NCBI GenBank assembly: GCA_043801445.1
Contig: JAZDMB010000012.1
Coordinates: 1-64,000 of the forward strand
Reading direction: 5' to 3'
Origin: JAZDFP01 sp043801445
GTDB taxonomy: Bacteria > Planctomycetota > MHYJ01 > JACQXL01
DNA: 64,000 nt
Below, piece by piece: positions 61,440 through 64,000 of the stretch. The translations under genes were made by a program, and so were the position numbers. Under the pieces are notes generated by a model. That model was not told the origin of the DNA. It saw only the letters and a program-made list of their open reading frames with translations, and made no database searches. Numbering within the stretch: the stretch's first letter is position 1; every line of letters begins with the position of its first letter.

Positions 61440-61540
61440 TCCATAACCCCGATGGTTATCGGGATAAGAGGTTGTCCCTAACGGGACTCCCTGCGGTCGT
61501 AACGACCATAGGTCTAACAGCCTCTAATGCTATACAATAT
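61440..61540. repeat. AGAGGTTGT...ACAGCCTCT palindromic repeat
   Basis: Contains gatggttatcgggataagag, gttgtccctaacgggactcc, the cggtcgtaacgaccataggt segment and ctaacagcctctaat. Related to the modules at 22305 and 58480 but with a changed end pair (AGAGG/CCTCT), which keeps the stem complementary. Confidence 0.65.
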
Positions 61541-61651
61541 AAGGACTTAGAAGCCCCGATGTCGCTGACGCTCATCGGGATAAGACCCAGTAACGCCCTT
61601 ACCCGATTAGCATCGGGTAATTGCTAACTGGCTCTAAAAAGGAGATGTAAG

Positions 61652-62326
61652 ATGGGAAAAAATTATATACCGACAACAGACGCTGATTTTGAGCTCTGGC
61701 AGGTGAATTTTGTGACCAAGGTAGTGGCAACCCCAGCCGCTTATGGGCTTTTGCCGGCTGATGTGATTGATGTCGGAATTGATTCAACTGACTGGCAGAC
61801 GGCTCTGGCGGCATTAGTTGTCGCCCAAAACGCGGCTAAAGGCGCGGCTGAGACTAAGGATGAAGCCCGCGATACCCTGGAATCAGAGGTCCGCAGTTTA
61901 GCCAAAAGGATTCAAGCCAGACCAGCCACGACCGATGCCCAGAGAGAAGAATTGGGTATTACCGTGCCTGACCTGACCCGGACGCCGCTTTCGGAGCAGA
62001 TTGTCCTGACCACGCCGCCGCCGATAGTTGAAGCCAAGTGCACCGGCGCCAAAACCGTCCGGATTGACTGGTATCCAACTCAGGCCCCCGGAGAAAGCGA
62101 GGCATTACCCCAGGGCATTAACGGCGTGTCTATTTTCTACGCCGAAGGCGGGATTCCCAGCGATGAGAGTCAATGGCGTTTCTTAGCACTGGATACCAAT
62201 TCGCCCTATGTCCATAATGTTGCCAATGATGCTACCGTTACCGTGGCATATAAGGCGCAATGGTTTGACCGGCGTAAGCGGTTGGGACCGTTCGGCAATC
62301 CGGTAGTCGTGGCTGTAACCGCGTAA
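61652..62326 (+). CDS. Conserved cassette protein with C-terminal Fn3-like domain (copy 2, gene A)
   Basis: 224 aa, paralogue of the protein at 16787. The N-terminal MGKNYIPTTDADFELWQVNF matches the DYIPRVDAQFDEWLRNF of copy 1. The middle is an Ala-rich helical stretch (AKGAAETKDEARDTLESEV), and the C-terminal half is a beta-sandwich ending in YKAQWFDRRKRLGPFGNPVV. Preceded by AAAAAGGAGATGTAAG. No signal peptide or catalytic motif. Order and spacing with gene B match copy 1. Confidence 0.75.
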   Translation: MGKNYIPTTDADFELWQVNFVTKVVATPAAYGLLPADVIDVGIDSTDWQTALAALVVAQNAAKGAAETKDEARDTLESEVRSLAKRIQARPATTDAQREELGITVPDLTRTPLSEQIVLTTPPPIVEAKCTGAKTVRIDWYPTQAPGESEALPQGINGVSIFYAEGGIPSDESQWRFLALDTNSPYVHNVANDATVTVAYKAQWFDRRKRLGPFGNPVVVAVTA

Positions 62327-62359
62327 AAAAATAAGTAACTTGCCACAGAGGCACTAAGT

Positions 62360-62405
62360 AAATCCCCCCTTCCCCCTTTGTCAAAGGGGGAGTGAGGGGG
62401 ATTTA
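62360..62405. repeat. AATCCCCC...GGGGGATT hairpin between cassette genes A and B (copy 2)
   Basis: aaatccccccttcccccttt, gtc, aaagggggagtgagggggat; the counterpart of 16724-16771 at the same position between genes A and B. It is flanked by gccacagaggcactaag and ccttcgtgtcttcgtgtc arms. Confidence 0.8.
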
Positions 62406-62445
62406 ATTCCTTCGTGTCTTCGTGTCAGAAAGGTAATTTAATTTT

Positions 62446-63300
62446 ATGCCATTGAAACCGAATGAAGTAAAGACCGAGCATATTGCTGACCGCGCAGTGA
62501 TAACATCAAAGATTGCGCCTCTGTCAGTAGGCAGTAGTCAGTTGGCACCGGGTAGTGTAATTACGGAGAAGATTGCAGATGCGTCAGTGACCCGTGATAA
62601 AATCGGAGATGCACAGGTGACCGGCTCTCGCCTGCGGGATGCCAGTATCACCACTCCGAAAATCGCTAATAATGCCATCACCACAGATAAAATCGGCGTT
62701 GGGCAGGTGACCGGCGCCAAGATGGCAGACAAGACGATAACTGCAGAGAAGATTGCCACCAGCGCGGTGACCACATCCAAAATCGGAGAGTTACAAGTCA
62801 CGCAAGCCAAGTTGCAGGATGCCAGTGTCAGCACGCCGAAAATAGCCAATAATGCTGTGACAACACAGAAGATTGTCCTTGGGGCGGTTAACGGTGAGCG
62901 GTTAGCGAATGGCGCAGTTAGCACCGAGAAAATAGTCAATGGCGCAGTGACGCCTGAGAAATTGTCGTTTGTGCCGGGCGGAGCGGTGAGACCATTAGTC
63001 CCGCCGGTGGCTACAGGTGAAATAGCAGATGGCGCGGTGACGAAATCTAAATTGAGTTATAAAGTTATTAGCATCACAATTTCAGCCCAACAAGTAGGCG
63101 GGTTATATCCTCCTTTAGGAGACCCTGATTTGGATGGCGGTGTGATTTTGGGTTACTCTATACCCACAAATCAAGACCAGTTAATTAGGCAACTGTTCCT
63201 GTTACCGGGGTTACCGCAAGGCACCGGTGTTTCAATCTTGCTTAACCAGCCAGCTATAGCGGATAATACATTTGATGTGGTGGTACTAAAAAGTTTATAG
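62446..63300 (+). CDS. Fibre-like protein of GAVTTEKIA-type repeats (cassette copy 2, gene B)
   Basis: 284 aa. Residues about 5-185 are short repeats (IADASVTRDKIGDAQVTGS, IANNAVTTQKIVLGAV), a pattern of phage tail fibres and related trimeric fibres. The C-terminal 100 residues are nearly identical to copy 1 from SFVPGGAVRPLVPPVATGEI to IADNTFDVVVLK, including SIPTNQDQLIRQLFLLPGLP. The repeat zone is shorter and more variable than copy 1. A conserved tip with a variable shaft suggests selection on the tip. Binding target unknown. Confidence 0.75.
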   Translation: MPLKPNEVKTEHIADRAVITSKIAPLSVGSSQLAPGSVITEKIADASVTRDKIGDAQVTGSRLRDASITTPKIANNAITTDKIGVGQVTGAKMADKTITAEKIATSAVTTSKIGELQVTQAKLQDASVSTPKIANNAVTTQKIVLGAVNGERLANGAVSTEKIVNGAVTPEKLSFVPGGAVRPLVPPVATGEIADGAVTKSKLSYKVISITISAQQVGGLYPPLGDPDLDGGVILGYSIPTNQDQLIRQLFLLPGLPQGTGVSILLNQPAIADNTFDVVVLKSL

Positions 63301-63385
63301 AGTCTATAGAATTCGTATTGGTTCTTTCTGTGTTTATCCGTGGTTTCGTTTCGCCGAGTAGTATTGTTTTGTTGTAGTAATGATT

Positions 63386-64000
63386 TTAATATTCCCGTGT
63401 TGTAATCATAGTAAACGCTTCAGTGGAAAATAGAGATTGGTTTATGCTAGTATAATATGCAAAAACAATACGCACCATAATTTGTCTGGCACTGGTTGGT
63501 CCTATTATTTGCACCTCAAAACCATTAGGGAAACCGTCTCCTGAAGTACTGGCGTTTGCATATTTAGGAACTATATCAGGAGTATGGAATTGAGCAGAGG
63601 TATTCCAGGCAACAGATGCAATACCGGTGCCTAAACTCTGAATGACAGAATGAACTTCATTTTTCTCTATGGTATAACCTGCACTTGCTGAGCCGGCAAT
63701 ACCACCTGTTGCATCAATCGAATAAAAAGCAGTACTGACTGTATTACGAGGTATCCAGAGATATCTGATTCCGCGATTTGCGTATAGATTGCTTACAAAG
63801 GTAGAGCGAGCCGAGCCGACAACAGGAATTGACATAACCTGGTTATAATCCACAAATTCTATACTCGTCCATTTGGCTAATCGCAGGCTTTTTGGCTTAG
63901 TCGCGATAGTACAAGTAATCGGTGAAAGATAGTAATAAACAAAGGTATAAATGTCCGCCCGGCGTGTTGAACCGCCGGCATTACCAATAAAAGGAGGCGA
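63386..64000 (-). CDS. Uncharacterised protein, 5' end beyond window
   Basis: The frame stays open from the stop at 63386 to the right edge (205 codons), so the ATG/GTG at 63853 is probably not the true start. The visible part starts SPPFIGNAGGSTRRADIYTF and includes NRGIRYLWIPRNTVSTAFYSI and IIGPTSARQIMVRIVFAYYTSI; it is beta-rich with many Ser, Thr and Ile. No family is recognised. Opposite orientation to the fibre cassette and 85 nt from it; it may belong with it (surface or tail-like), which is inference from the neighbour only. Confidence 0.5.
   Translation of the reverse strand, partial: SPPFIGNAGGSTRRADIYTFVYYYLSPITCTIATKPKSLRLAKWTSIEFVDYNQVMSIPVVGSARSTFVSNLYANRGIRYLWIPRNTVSTAFYSIDATGGIAGSASAGYTIEKNEVHSVIQSLGTGIASVAWNTSAQFHTPDIVPKYANASTSGDGFPNGFEVQIIGPTSARQIMVRIVFAYYTSINQSLFSTEAFTMITTREY

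Overview
The window is a bacterial chromosome segment, A/T-rich by eye, from a probable uncultured lineage. Several features recall Planctomycetota or nearby deep-branching groups: a HEAT plus prenyltransferase/squalene-oxidase-repeat protein, multi-FHA and TPR membrane proteins, and a pilus platform with fused PilM-PilN. That placement is inference, not proof. No rRNA, tRNA or CRISPR array was recognised.

Layout. 1-5500: the 3' end of an AmmeMemoRadiSam radical-SAM gene, then carA and carB; carB carries G+C-rich insertions and a tail read from a repeat. 5600-12770: a 1040-aa surface protein with alternating Fn3-like modules, then a HEAT/TPR protein. The end of the first gene plus the whole second gene is duplicated in tandem, with a YTYDAQGKLTR-repeat lipoprotein between the copies. 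12770-15660: a 21-nt tandem-repeat array, a near-consensus promoter and the HEAT/squalene-cyclase-like protein. 15700-17800 (minus) and 61250-63300 (plus): two copies of one cassette, each a 21-nt repeat array, an Fn3-like protein (A), a C-rich/G-rich hairpin, and a GAVTTEKIA-repeat fibre-like protein (B).

17800-22100 (minus): a phosphate module of PiT transporter, DUF47 partner, PhoR-like kinase, DUF1232 protein and PhoB-like regulator. 22370-26250 (minus): an Nfn-type ferredoxin:NADP+ oxidoreductase pair, then gatA. 26350-32540: radC, a peptidoglycan amidase, a DUF2582 wHTH protein, pdxJ, a GxxExxY gene framed by inverted-repeat arms, dapA, folE, a GT4 glycosyltransferase and a biotinyl carrier. 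32800-41155: rplF-rplR-rpsE-rplO-secY-adk-map-infA-rpmJ-rpsM-rpsK-rpsD-rpoA-rplQ behind a strong sigma70-like promoter, then a HIT protein and lysS. 43170-51280 (minus): a four-gene envelope operon of triple-FHA protein, PilM-PilN fusion, PilO-like protein and a TPR protein in the PilP position. 51470-55040: secreted cyclophilin, menA-like prenyltransferase, aldehyde dehydrogenase. 55550-58290: a YedE, TusA/YedF-like, cysteine-desulfurase-like and DUF3343 cluster typical of selenium/sulfur handling, followed by a small ORF and a TonB-dependent receptor.

The most unusual content is repeats. (i) A G+C-rich palindromic element lies inside reading frames and gives recurrent peptides such as GLPxAQGSKEKTASD, much as Rickettsia palindromic elements do. 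(ii) Three arrays share an exact 21-nt period with different sequences. (iii) Long inverted repeats built from 9-nt ACACGAAT-like units occur, one pair exactly framing a GxxExxY nuclease-like gene. (iv) Fn3-like, HEAT and FHA modules show local duplication.
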